Of a DNA stretch of 64,000 nt, positions 13,397 to 24,434 are shown in pieces. Under the pieces are notes generated by a model that ran no database searches, was not told the DNA's origin, and worked only from the letters and a program-made list of their open reading frames with translations. The translations under genes were made by a program, and so were the position numbers. Source of the DNA: Berberis thunbergii (taxonomy: Eukaryota; Streptophyta; Magnoliopsida; Ranunculales; Berberidaceae); assembly GCA_003290165.1 (NCBI GenBank), contig QNQO01006971.1, positions 62,001 to 126,000 on the forward strand, written 5' to 3'. How positions within the stretch are numbered: position 1 is the stretch's first letter; every line of letters starts with the position of its first letter.

Positions 13397-13980
13397 CAGT
13401 GTTCTAAAAATCGCTAGGCACTGGGCGGGCGGTAAGCAGGTGCCTAGGCGGCACTAGGCGGTCTTAGGTTTTGTATTACTTTAATAATTTACAAAAGTTA
13501 AGCATAATACATTATCAATTACATCCAATTTAATGCAAATATACATATGCAAAATTTAAAAACATGAAAAATTAACAATCGTGAACAAAATTTATTAAAA
13601 CTCAAATGACTGAAGTTGGTCATGATGAGTACTTTATATAAATTTGAATTTGTGTACTCTTTTATTTTTCTTCATTGCATGAATAACTTCAGTTATGTTT
13701 GATAAAATCTACATTAGTAAAATTGGTACCGGCAGATCCTTTGAGAATTCCATTAAGTAATCATCATTTGCTACATTTAGACATATACTAAATAAAAAAC
13801 AATTAAATAGTTTATTTCTAAAAAATAGGAACACAATCAGCCTTATTAAAAAATAAAAAAATAAAGTAGTAGACCGGCCTAGAGTTCGCCCCCGCCTAGA
13901 TCCTTCCCAGACAGCCCGCCCAGCCATTAATCTGGGCGGTTTTCCACCTTCTATCGCCTAGGCTGATTTTTAGAACACTG
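13397..13980. mobile_element. hAT-type MITE with perfect 8-bp target duplication
   Basis: A perfect 16-bp terminal inverted repeat, CAGTGTTCTAAAAATC at the left and its complement at the right, is followed by GC-rich CTAGGCG motifs on both sides. The target duplication ATCTTATG is exact (13389-13396 and 13981-13988). It is 584 bp long with no coding capacity. Confidence 0.92.
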
Positions 13981-14449
13981 ATCTTATGTGAACCCTTTGA
14001 TTGATGAGATAACCTAAGTTAGTTTGAGTGCCCTCATGAACTAGTTTCGTTTTATGTAGTAAACAGGTAATATTCGACAACAATTATTTAGTTAATCTCG
14101 TAAATGTATAAGATGTTTTCATCTAACCCTAATCAACCGAATACTACCAACACTTTTTCATCTTTTACCCGATTCTTTCAAGTTTCATCAATCATTTTTT
14201 GCCCTTTTATTTCCTCTTTATATCTATAGGAAAGTTTCATTCTTTCCCTTCCTCTTAATGATATTGATTGGTTCAAGTATAAAGGAAGCCAATAAAAGAG
14301 CACATAACTTATTCCACACAGACTCTACTTCAATGCTCGCCATGACAGTATGGGTCAAGTGAGCCATCCCCTAATCAGAAAGCATGCATATCATAAGCTA
14401 TAAAATGAGATGAAAGGTCCTACAATGATCAAAACAATCGCCAACTTAC
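13981..14449. other. Intergenic sequence without recognised features
   Basis: AT-rich sequence between a hAT MITE and a truncated gypsy copy. I see no ORF or repeat in it. The left edge of the retrotransposon copy is not sharply defined. Confidence 0.5.
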
Positions 14450-15172
14450 TAGCATTAGATGATTTGTTCCTTGATTGATATGGCCCCCCACACTCGCCTC
14501 TTCCAACGACATCCAGTCAGTCATCCAAGAAAACAATTTCTTCAAAAACTAAACAATATAGGTCCTGTGGTTTTCCTTCTGGTACCACACCTGTTGCCTA
14601 CCAGAGTTGGCCCCAACATCCGTACAAAGAACCTATGGACCGAAAACTAGTTTGTTCCCCCTCCAACAACTTTCGAAGAATGAGACTCAATAACTTGCTT
14701 GCCCTTGTTAGCAGTGGGAGGTGGGAGCTCGAATAATAGTCATGTCTGCAGATCAACACTACGCGCCAGATGTAATGGGTTTTTCTCTTCCTCACGCATT
14801 TCAGGGTTCACAGACAAATCGCATGCAAGGACTTCCAGAGTCGATTGCTACTCTGCAGCAGCCATACCCACTGATGGGTCAAGGGCAGTACTGACCAAAG
14901 CGAGTTATCCCACACCGATGTCAACGACAGCAAAAGCCTTTGGGGGCTCTTCACCAGTAGTCAGGCCCACAACATTCCTCCTTGAAGTATTCAAAAGAAC
15001 AACAAGAGAAACTAGAGCAGTTCCCATTTTGATCCTCTTTGACCGTCGGGGGGATAAAGTAGTTCCTCAAGAGCTTTCTTTTTTTACGGACTAGGCATCT
15101 TTGGCATTTTTATCTTTTGAGAGTCGGGTGCTTAAGCATTAACATTAGAAGAAGAAACGATGGGAACCAGAG

Positions 15173-15694
15173 TGTGATACCCTTGTGTGGGTGGATCTAA
15201 AGGGGAGGGTGCGGGAGAAGCCCAAGAGTTCTTAGATCCCAAAAGAGTTTGCAAACTACAAAGGGACTATTATAGTCCCACATTGTCTAGGTGAGGTTTA
15301 ATCTATAAAATCCTATGCGCTTTAAAGTCGTGGGGGCCTTGGGCCCAAAGCGGACAATACAATAATTTGTGGATCGAGTCGTCACAGAATTGTATCAGAG
15401 CCTGACCCAGTCGAAAGTGTGACAATGAAGACATTGGGCGCCCAAGGGGGCGACTACGATACCTTGTATGGGCGGACCTGAGGGGAGGGTGCGGGATAAG
15501 CCCAATAGCCCATGGATCCCAAAAGGATTGGCAAACTACAAAGGAAAGATTATAATCCCACATCGCCTAGGTGAGGGAAGGAGATATGATATATATGTGC
15601 GAGTTTGGATCTTCAAAGTACTGCGCATTTTAAAGTCGTGTGAGCCTTAGGCCCAAAATGGACAATTTAGTACTCTGTGGATTGAGTTGTCACA
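15173..15694 (+). mobile_element. TRIM (terminal-repeat retrotransposon in miniature), two LTRs
   Basis: The 5' LTR is 15173-15386 and the 3' LTR 15455-15694. Both start TGTGATACC/TACGATACC and end GTCACA, and share blocks such as GGGGAGGGTGCGGGA and TCCCACAT. A primer-binding site TTGTATCAGAGC (15390-15401) follows the 5' LTR and is complementary to the 3' end of initiator-Met tRNA with one mismatch. A polypurine-like CCAAGGGGGCGAC precedes the 3' LTR. The flanks CAGAG/CAAAG could be a 5-bp target duplication (4 of 5). The internal part is under 70 bp and codes for nothing. LTR divergence is visible, so this copy is not recent. Confidence 0.82.
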
Positions 15695-15869
15695 CAAAGT
15701 CTACCTCACATTGTCAGATACATGGGAAAACAGACCGCTCATTCTGATATTCTCCAGTTGAAGAACGTTTGAGATAGGCATTGGTGGCAAAGCAAAAAAT
15801 TCAGCCTTCATATTCTCCTCCTCAGAATATAGTACAACAAGGTCGTGCACCCCTAGTTGGGAACACTGA

Positions 15870-16270
15870 TAAGTTAGACAATAAGCAATGTCATATTAAA
15901 AACAGAAAGCGAGGGGAATACACTTAATAAGATCCCAGAAACTATGGAATATCGTCTGGCCATCATGGGTGAAGTACCCAGACTTCACATAAGCATAAAA
16001 ATAGTACCACTGCAAGCCTTTTGAGTTTTCGAATGTGCCATCTAGGCAACAAGGCTTCACCAACCAACAAACGCCGAGCTTATTCATTTTGATGGATGTA
16101 AAAAAGAAGCAGTTTTGTCGACATGCGAAACCCCACATCTTTCACCCTAATCAACGTGGCAATTAGTATATTCCACCCGCTCGGCGTTATCTGGGCTGGG
16201 GCAATACCCTGGTAAAATAGAAATTGCCAAATGGTCTCATGGGATGGGGAAGCACATGTCAGCTTCAAAC
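15870..16270 (-). pseudogene. Decayed antisense ORF of a Tat-like gypsy element (putative gypsy-type transposon domain)
   Basis: The minus-strand translation carries GIAPAQITPSGWNIL followed by LIRVKDVGFRMSTKLLLFY. This resembles the plant retrotransposon domain with a G-x-x-P-x-Q-L-x-P-N-x-W core (Pfam 'putative gypsy type transposon'). A WYYF-type motif lies downstream, partly in other frames. Stops and frameshifts break it. Extra antisense ORFs between pol and the 3' LTR are known in Tat-lineage gypsy elements, and this position fits. It has no known host function. Confidence 0.55.
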
Positions 16271-16730
16271 ACAGCCTTGAACAAGTAAATGAATCCCCCT
16301 CAGAACAACTTGAGTTTTGATCTTCGCAAGAGCGACAACTCTAGATCGTCACAAACTTTATACTGCCGACGAAGATCAGCTAAGTCTTTCTCTGACATCA
16401 GCGCCCCCTAAAAAAATCACAGCATGTCGCATGGTGCTCACGAGAAAAATGAGGTCCCGCAAACATGACTGTATATAGATTTGAGCTTGATTGAACTGGA
16501 AAAGCTACAATGAATAACAGAAGAAAGCTTTGGAAGGTAAAAATAAAACTACCCCAATGCAAGCTTATATAGGCTTGACGTATGAGAGAAGTGATTATCT
16601 AATTGTTGCAAAAGAATTAACTACAAAACGGGAACCGAAATGGCGTCGAAATATGCCATCATGGGTACGAAAATTCCCCCACAAATCAGTTAGTGGCCAT
16701 GTATGCAACCCACTAACTAAGGGGAGTAAC

Positions 16731-17323
16731 TGATGAGACATCAAACAGTCACCCAGTCAGCCATAATCATGGCATAGCCCAACCCTAATACAGTGAGGCC
16801 TCAACGCAATCTCAAGCAGGCCCAAACATAGTCCAGCCTAGACTCAGCCAAATCACCATTTAGCTGTAAGTCAGGTGCCTAAGCCCAGATCACGGGAGCC
16901 CAACATGGTACAAATCTTGGAGCTTGGCCTAGGACAATCAGGCTGAAATGCACATCTCTGGGTTTGTCACAAGCCCAAGATCTATCTTGTACAACTCTTG
17001 ATCTAATCAAGTATTGGGTCCAAAATAGAGCCAAGTACCGAATGCAACCTAGACATGGATGTGTAAGATCCTCAACGAGGTCTACTCCCTCCATCACGCC
17101 TCGACGATAGAATCAATGAAGGAGTGAAATATTCACTAAATAAAGTGAACAAATGGATGAGAAAGATATGCCTTATAATCTAATTTACAGTTTACAGTCT
17201 ACATTCATCCTTACTCAATTACTTTAGCATTGGAGTGCCTATGGCCACCACACCGGTTATCTTTGGCTCACTGTTGTTCATTTTCTAGGTCAAGAATTGA
17301 TCATGACGGATTTGGATGCATCG
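16731..17323 (+). repeat. 3' LTR of the truncated gypsy copy
   Basis: 593 bp, from TGATGAGACATCAAAC to GGATGCATCG. It aligns along its length with the LTRs at 18477-19056 and 23853-24434, including the U5 motif GGAGTGCCTATGGCCACC. The terminal CA is mutated to CG. Confidence 0.8.
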
Positions 17324-18476
17324 AGTTTGTTGAACTCCTTTTATATAATTATTATTGAACTAAAAACTTATCACGCATCTCAAGGGCCACCAATTTCAAC
17401 AAGTGAACTCTCAGTTGAAGATAGTTTAGAATAATTAGTGTTGTTGTTGCATAAGAGGGTAACAAGCACATTTAAATGTAGGCATCTAAAGGATGACAAA
17501 GTTGAATTACAGATACTATGTTGGAGCAAAAGTGGCACTATAGATATGAGGGTGCAAAAAAGGTACGAATGGAGAGTGGATTGACAAATTTGTTTAGGAT
17601 GATGGGTAAATTATGGTTCATTATTTTGTTTGTCTAGGTTTTTTCATGTTGCTTGGGCAGGTTCTAGCATGGGGTCACATTTGGGACGTAGTCGGGATGC
17701 TTGGAAGCCTTTGAAAGACATTATTAATGTTTTATGCAATTTTTAATTAAAAAAAAATGTTGTTTTTTTTTTTTTTACAGTTTTTGAATGGTATGTTGTA
17801 TATGACTAGTATAAAACCCATGTCGTTGACACTCTCGCGAAGTATGTAATTTTTTTTGCTAAATATCATGTCTTGAACACCCAGGCTACCGTCCCCACCT
17901 TTTCCCTCAATCAATTTTGAAGTGCAAACATATTCTAAGGTAAAATATATACTATAATCTTTAAGGTTAGACTCACAAAAAAATTTAACCAGTTACGAAA
18001 AAAATTTAAACGTCGAAAGTGAGTTCTCCCCGAAACTTTAAATTCGCCAAAACATGAAGTTTATGAATTTGTTTAAATGTGCATAAAGATGCCATTCTCA
18101 ATTCTTTTCCTGGTGTGATATTGAAATATACTAATGACATGAAATGCATTAGAAGTTGTTAATAATAAAATATATTTTTAGAATTTTAGTACTTGTATTG
18201 ATCATTGGTTTTGTTGGAAAGATCTACAAAAATGCATTTCAACGATACCAAAATTACCAAAGTTTGACAACTATGTAGATAGTTATGATATTTTTTTATT
18301 TTGAAAAAAAATATAACACAAAACTTTCTCTTTCTGCCACATGTGCATTCCACCAATTTTTTCACAACCTTTTCATTTTCTTTCCTCTTTTACCTGTTTT
18401 ATATCTACAAACATGCCAATAGGAAATGAATCTCAACCCGTAACACATTTTTCCAACTTTCAGTCCTACTCAATAT
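17324..18476. other. Intergenic sequence between two gypsy copies
   Basis: AT-rich, with no ORF of interest and no recognisable repeat beyond an A/T run near 17750-17778. Confidence 0.5.
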
Positions 18477-19056
18477 AGATGAGACATCAATCAACCATGT
18501 GATCACAGTAGTACACGTGGCATAGGTCAACCCTAGTATGGAAAAGGCTTCAACGATCCCAACTGGACCTAGTCTCAAACCACTGTTCAGCTGGTAAGTC
18601 AGACGCCAAGTAAAAAATTATGCCAGCCCTCGCGGCATGGATCTTGGAGCTTGGCTTGGGACAATAAGGTACAAACACGAATCTTTGAACTGTCACAGAC
18701 CTAAAATCAACTCGCACATATCAGCTTTTAACTCAATCAAACATTGACTACTAAACAAAGCCAAGTGCCGAAGAGACTCAGTCATGCACAAGTAAGATTT
18801 TGGGCGAAATCTCCTCTCTCCATTATGCCCTCGATAGCAGGGACAGTAGGGGAGGGAACAATCGTTACATAAGGTTAGAAAAAGGAAGGGGAAAGGTATG
18901 TGGACGCATTGCTAGTTTCATCTAGTCCATATTCTTCCTTGCACCGATGCCTGACTTAAGCATCGGAATGCCTTCGGCCACCATAACGGTGGTCCTTGGC
19001 TCCCCGATGTTCGTTTTGCAAGTTTGAAATCAGCAATGACGAAATTGGAAGCATCA
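18477..19056 (+). repeat. 5' LTR of the gag-only gypsy element
   Basis: 580 bp. It begins GATGAGACATCAATC (the usual T of TG is lost) and ends GGAAGCATCA. It shares CTTAAGCATCGGAATGCC and CGGCCACC with the other family LTRs in this window. Confidence 0.82.
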
Positions 19057-19179
19057 GTTTGGCGTCATCCGTGGGGGAAAGTGACAAGTTTTCCATGAAA
19101 CAAACATATAAAACTCTTTTTAACCAACAAAGCATCAATATATGGTGACCAACACCAGATCTCAAGCCCACGACTACAA

Positions 19180-20560
19180 TGTCTTGCCAGACAACACTCC
19201 AGCCGGAGAAGCCCAACCAAAGGGGCAAACCTAACAGATTTGATATTGCTCAACATGGATCATCTAGCACATGTGGTAGAAATGCTCACCCAGGATTAAT
19301 AACAGCCATCCGAAAATGGAAAAAATATGGGGAGGTCCTAGACCCAAAAGAATGCCTAAGAGTGCGTCCAGGAAAACGAGAACCTCCCTGTGGAAGAGCA
19401 GAGAACTGGCCAGGAGGGGAACTTAAGAGATCGCGCGAATCATGACGAAACATCAAATCATCTTCATCATTATCACCATGTGATGGCGCTGAAACTCGTC
19501 CCACCAGCCTAAAAAGGCTGCATTTTCTTCAACTTTCAGCTGAGATCTAGGCAAAGGCACTCATCACCAAATTCGTCAGGAAATGGCCTCACTATCTATT
19601 AAGCCTCAAATAAAAGCAAGGCAAGACCATTAGGGAGTATGTCACTTGCTTTAACGATGAGCTAACTGCGATTGCAGCAATGACACCTCGGTCATCGCTT
19701 TCACTTATGGCCTTTGATGAGATCAGTTTTACAACTTCCTCAACTTGGAGGCCCCGAGAGATATGACGAACTTATTGAAAAGTGTGCAAAAGTTTGTCAC
19801 TCTTGAAGAAATGCTAGCAACCAAGAAATGAGGCAAAAATGAAGCCAAACGGTCTTCTAAGGATCGGGACAAGGGAGAGAAGAAAAGGCGAGAGGAGGAG
19901 GACAGGTCTAAAAGAAAGAAAAGTGACAACATGACCAAGTCTGGAAAATTAAACTCAACAGAGTTACCAACTATGTCGGCTCGAGGTACACTAACTTCAC
20001 ACACCCCAATTCCGGCTTGCCCAAGAATATCTCTGCCATGAAGAACTGGGAAGACATCAAGTGGCCCCTCATACTTAAAAACGATCCTTCAAGACGTGAT
20101 AAGATCAAATATTGTTCTTATCACAAGGACCACGATCACACCACTCAGGACTGTCAAACTCTCAGGAATAGGGGGAGACTCGGAGAATTTGTGAATTTTG
20201 AAGAGAAACAGCCTCGAGAAAAATAGAATGAAAAGGGCGCCAAAGGCAAAAGAAAATACCGTAGACGTCATCTATGTCTTGCACATTGCACACGATGAAT
20301 CCGAGAAATCCAACCAGTCAAGAAATATGGCAATCCGAAAACTACTGACAGAATCCCATCACGGAGACCGCCCAGTTGAACACGCCCGAATAGAGCACCT
20401 GACCCTGGACCTAACGTTCACTGAGCAAGATATGCAAGGGGTTTATTCCACACATAATGATGCCCTAGTTATCACGATTGCAATATCAAAATGGGACGTG
20501 GACAGATCGCTGGTGGATATGGGGAGCTCAACCAACGCCTGATTCCTGGAGGCATTTCAC
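19180..20560 (+). pseudogene. Decayed retrotransposon gag with zinc knuckle and protease start
   Basis: The longest open piece (20017-20226) contains YCSYHKDHDHTTQDC, the C-x2-H(KDHGH)-x-T-x-DC zinc knuckle of Tat/Athila-like gag, followed by LGEFV. Further on, in changing frames, come HNDALVITIAISKWDVDR and LVDMGSS, matching the start of the retroviral-type aspartic protease (D-x-G-S-S; here DMGSS, with M at the position normally T). Several stops and frameshifts interrupt the region. In the active family, gag forms the virus-like particle core. Confidence 0.72.
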
Positions 20561-21169
20561 AGGATGCTGGTGAGGGAGGAAAACTGAAACAACACAATCA
20601 AGTTATTGTTGGCTTCAGTGGTGCTCGAAATTACCCAGTCGGGAGCATCAGGCTCCGTGACAGCAGGGGAACCAATAAAGCTCCTAATGACAGAGTTCAT
20701 TGTGGTAGATGCCCTCTCCACATACAATGTGATTCTGGGAAGGCCTTGGCTTCACTAGATGGAAGCAGTGGTCTCTACACGACACCATGCCTAAAAAACC
20801 TTGTAGACAGTGAGACATGGACTATCAGAGGGATCACTATTCCACGAGGAAATGCCATTATGTGGCAATGAAGTTATCAAGAAAGCCCCAACGGTAGCCT
20901 GGTTGGATGGTAAAGGTTGTGGTGGTTTAACCCCCACGTCTTGGGTTCTATACTCACCGGCGGCATGCTTGCCTTTCAAAAAAAGTCATCGAGCAAGTAG
21001 CCTCAACAACTAAAGCCCTCTACAAAAAGGAGAACCAACGACCAAAGACTTACTGGTCAGAGAGCCCGAGTGAGGAAAATATCATGTAGAATTTTTAAAG
21101 AAGAACTATCAATAAAAGTAATCTCTTTAAAAATGACTCCATTTACACTCAATTCTTTTTACAAGGGAA

Positions 21170-21950
21170 AACACAATCCTGTCATGGGGATTGAAATGGC
21201 ACACAAGATCGAGTCTATTCCTATTTAGGATGTCGACAACTCGCCGCACAAGTGACCTAGTCCATCTAAGGAACCAAGGTGATACACGTTGGACCGAGCC
21301 CGATCCACGAATAGCTCACCGCTAAAAAAAGATTTGGTCCAATTACAAGGACCATAATGGCGCACAACGGCCAAGCCTAGTCCTATTTAGGATGGTGACA
21401 ACTTGCCATATTAGTGATCTAGCTCGCCTCAGGAACCTCAATAGCACACTTGTAGACATAACTCAGTTCACAAACCATTCATAGCAAGCGAACCAAGCTC
21501 AGTCCACGGATAACTTGCTGCACTTACAAACTTGGTCCTTTCATGGGGATCAAAATGACGCACAAAGGCCGAGCCTAGTCCTATTAAGAGCGACGACAAC
21601 TTGTTGCATAAGTGACCTAGTCTACTTAAAATATCAAGGTATTACATAGCGTGCCGAGCCTAGTCTATGGACGCTCTCTGCTCAAAAGAGGGCTAGCCCG
21701 ATCACAGAAACCAAAATGGCACACAACGGCTGAGCCTAGTCCTGCTAAGGACAGTGATAGCTTGTCGCATAAGTGACCTAGTCTGTCTAAGGAACCACGA
21801 TATCGCGAAGCGGGCCGAGTTTAGTTTGTTGACAACTCCCCGCACCGGGATGATCTAATCTAAGGGACCAAGATGGCGCACAACGGTTGTGTCTAACCCT
21901 TTTCAGGATGTCGACAACTCGCCTAACATGTGACCTAGTCCGCTTAATAG
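21170..21950 (+). repeat. Tandem repeat block A (about 160-190-bp units, about five copies)
   Basis: The phrase GAGCCTAGTCCTATTTAGGA followed by GACAACT(T/C)GCC recurs near 21205, 21380, 21570, 21737 and 21890, with AATGGCGCACAACGGC and GTGACCTAGTC in each unit. The units are imperfect. It lies where pol would be in a complete gypsy element. Confidence 0.75.
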
Positions 21951-21952
21951 AA

Positions 21953-22690
21953 ATCTAGCTCATTCGGGCAAATATGATTTCTCCACAACCCAACTCCTGT
22001 TCAAGATTGAGGTCTATTATAAAAGTCTAGCCCAGACATGCAAAGTAGACTTCTCTCCAACTCAAGTTCTCTTCAGAATTGAGCTAGAATAGTACAAAAA
22101 TCTAGCATGTTTGGGTAAATATGATTTTTCCACAACCAAACTCTTGTTCAGGATTGCGGTCCCTTATAAAAGTCTACCCCACTCAGGCAAAAAAGATTTA
22201 TCTTCAGCTCAAGTCCTCTTTAGGATTGAGCCAGTAGAGTACACAATTCTAGCCCGTTCGAGCAAAAATGATTTATCCACAAGCCAACTCCTGTTCAGGA
22301 TTGGGGTCCATTATGAAAGTCTAGTCCAACTGGGAAAATGTGGCTTTTCTCCCGCTCAAGTCCTTTTCAGGATTAAGCCAGAAGAATGTGAAAATCTAGC
22401 CGTTAGGGCGAATATGATTTCTCCACAACCCAAATCATGTTCAGGATAGGGGTCCATTAAAAAAGTCTAGTCCAGATGGGAAAAAATGACTTCTTTCCAA
22501 CTCAAGTCCTCTTCAAGATTGAGCCAGAAGAATGTAGAAATCTAGCCCATTTGGGCGAATATGATTTCTCTGCAACCCAACTACTGCTCAAGATTGGGGT
22601 TTGTTATGGAAGTCTATCCCAGAGGAGCGGAGGTGGCTTCTCTTCAATTCAAGTCCTCTTTAGGACTCAGCGCAAGCATATGGTATTGAA
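21953..22690 (+). repeat. Tandem repeat block B (alternating 71/76-bp half-units, about ten)
   Basis: Half-units starting CTAG(C)CC occur near 21953, 22026, 22101, 22172, 22249, 22319, 22395, 22466, 22542 and 22612. Spacing alternates at about 71 and 76 bp, so the dimer is about 147 bp, a multiple of three. Reading frames therefore stay open over 22111-22449 and 22476-22754 and give a repeated peptide of the form KxDFSxxQLLFRIG. I infer satellite-like amplification inside the retrotransposon, not a host protein. Confidence 0.75.
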
Positions 22691-22825
22691 ATCCAGTCCA
22701 ACAATAGATGGTTTCTTAAACAACGTACTGCTATACGAGGTTAGGGACCATTAAGGAAGTCCAGTCATCAATGCAAATACGACTTCTACACAATTCAACT
22801 CCTCTGAGAGACAACAATTACGTCA

Positions 22826-23440
22826 CTAGGGAACATAACCCACACGGATAAATGTGACTACCACACAACTTACCTGGACCTTCTTGGACTTACGAGAGGA
22901 AGAAAACAATCCATCCACGATCTTCCTCTTGGATGGACTCGACATCCTCAAAACTTTCTTCTTCTGCACTCCGAACATTCGCACACTAGAAAAAGAGCCA
23001 GTCGGAGCAGTCAGTGTCCTGCCCACCCTCCTGGCCTCGACGAAAAACAAACTACTCCACACTATGAATTCGAGTTTGAGAGCATCCAAAATGGGCATAA
23101 GTGGCAGAGCGAGAAACCTGGCTCTAATTCTCTCATCTTTAGGAGAAAAAACAACAAAGTCGTGCTCCCTGATTGAAGAAACGGGTGACACATCAGACAA
23201 CATTAAACATTACACAAAAATGCCAAGTGAAAGAAAACAGAGAACTTATTGGGGTGCCTGAAGCTGTAATAGATCAGTTGACTACCATGGTTGAAGTATC
23301 CATACCTCAAAAAAGCAAAAAAAGTACCACTCTTTGTGTCATCTGGAAGCCTACTAAAATAAGAGGGCTTCACCAGCCAGCAGATACAATAAATGTTCGT
23401 CGTGATAGGAGCCATCGAATGAATCAACTTAGGTGACAGG
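22826..23440 (-). pseudogene. Antisense ORF relic of the gypsy element
   Basis: The minus strand is open over 23203-22826 (125 codons), and a second frame covers 23427-23203. The segments CWLVKP and the aromatic-rich stretch after it match the equivalent part of the first copy (15896-16138). This supports a shared antisense ORF, now frameshifted. The first segment ends in a basic KKKVLRMSSPSKRK region. Extra antisense ORFs between pol and the 3' LTR are a known trait of Tat-lineage elements; their role is unknown. Confidence 0.5.
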
Positions 23441-23852
23441 TAGAGCCCAACTTAGAATCGTCAACCTCAAATCATCTGGTATTTGTAACCGGCTGCAAAG
23501 GTCGGCAAAATCCCTCTCTGACATCGAAAGTGTCCAAAAAAACTCAACACAAGTTGTGTGTGAGTCAGGCAAAAATCACGTAGACATGATTGAACGGAGG
23601 TTTGCATTTAACCCGACTAGAAAGAGTTCTTGGCAAAACGAAAAACAAACGGGAACTCTGGAAGGGAAAAAAGTCAAACTCCTCCAAAGAAGGTCGATAT
23701 AGACTAGACTTGCATGGGAAGTAATCGCCAGACCACTGCATAAGCATTAGCTGCAGTGTAGAAGTCGAAATATACCATAATGACATCACGTGACCCTTAT
23801 GGGCAGTCAGTTAATGGCCCAATATGCAGACCAAGTAACTAGAGGGAGTAAT

Positions 23853-24434
23853 TGATGAGACATCAATCAGCCATGCAATCGTAGCCATAAATGTGGCATA
23901 GGTCAACCCTAATACAAAAAATGCCTCAATATTGTCTCAAGCGGACCCAATTTCAAATCATTGTTCAGCTCGTAAGTCAAGCACCCATGCCCAAAAATCA
24001 CGCTAGTCCACGTGGTACGACTTTTGAAGCTTGGTCCAGAATAATAAGGCCCGATCATGGATTTCTAAGTTGTCACATGCTCAAGATCCACTCGCACAAA
24101 TTAGCTTTTAACCCAATCAAGCATTGTGTCCTAAATAGTGCCAATTGCCGAAGAGACTCAGTCATGCACAAATAAGATCTTGGGCGAGATCCCCTCCCTC
24201 CATCACGCTCTCAATAGCAAGGACAGTTGGGGAGAGAACACTCGTTACATAAAGTGAGAAAAAGGAAGGAGAAAGGTACACATACACATTGCTAATTTCA
24301 TCTAGTCTATATTCTTCCTTGCACGTCGTTTGGCTTAAGTATCAAAGTGCATTCGGCCACCTCAACGATAGTCCCTGGCTTACCGTTGTTCATTTTGTAG
24401 GTTCGAAACAACAAGGACGGATTTCAACACATCA
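23853..24434 (+). repeat. 3' LTR of the gag-only gypsy element
   Basis: 582 bp, TGATGAGACATCAATC to AACACATCA, preceded by the purine tract AGAGGGAGTAAT. It is clearly diverged from its 5' partner by many substitutions, so the insertion is old. Confidence 0.82.

Larger units (their letters stand above)
14450..17323 (+). mobile_element. 5'-truncated Ty3/gypsy (Tat-like) retrotransposon: 3' internal region and 3' LTR
   Basis: It keeps the downstream internal region, a polypurine tract (AAGGGGAGTAAC) and the 3' LTR starting at 16731 (TGATGAGACATC). The LTR and the preceding tract match those of the two-LTR copy at 18477-24434. No gag, RT or integrase is present, so the 5' part is lost. The internal region holds decayed minus-strand reading frames and is split by a TRIM at 15173-15694. 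The left boundary near 14450 is approximate. Confidence 0.75.
18477..24434 (+). mobile_element. Two-LTR non-autonomous Ty3/gypsy (Tat-like, TR-GAG type) retrotransposon
   Basis: About 6.0 kb: 5' LTR 18477-19056, then a primer-binding site starting GTTTGGCGTCATCCGTGGG (the GGCGCCGT-CTGTGGG type of Tat-like elements). Next come a decayed gag with protease-like end (about 19180-20560), two tandem-repeat blocks (21170-21950 and 21953-22690), a minus-strand ORF relic (22826-23440), a polypurine tract AGAGGGAGTAA and the 3' LTR 23853-24434. I found no reverse transcriptase, RNase H or integrase, so it must have relied on another element to move. Flanking AATAT/TTATA gives no firm target duplication. 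Many stops make it inactive now. Confidence 0.82.

Noticed and set aside
22826..23261. Plus-strand frame of 135 codons opposite the antisense ORF
   Set aside because: The minus-strand frame is the one shared with the other gypsy copy; the plus frame has no similarity.
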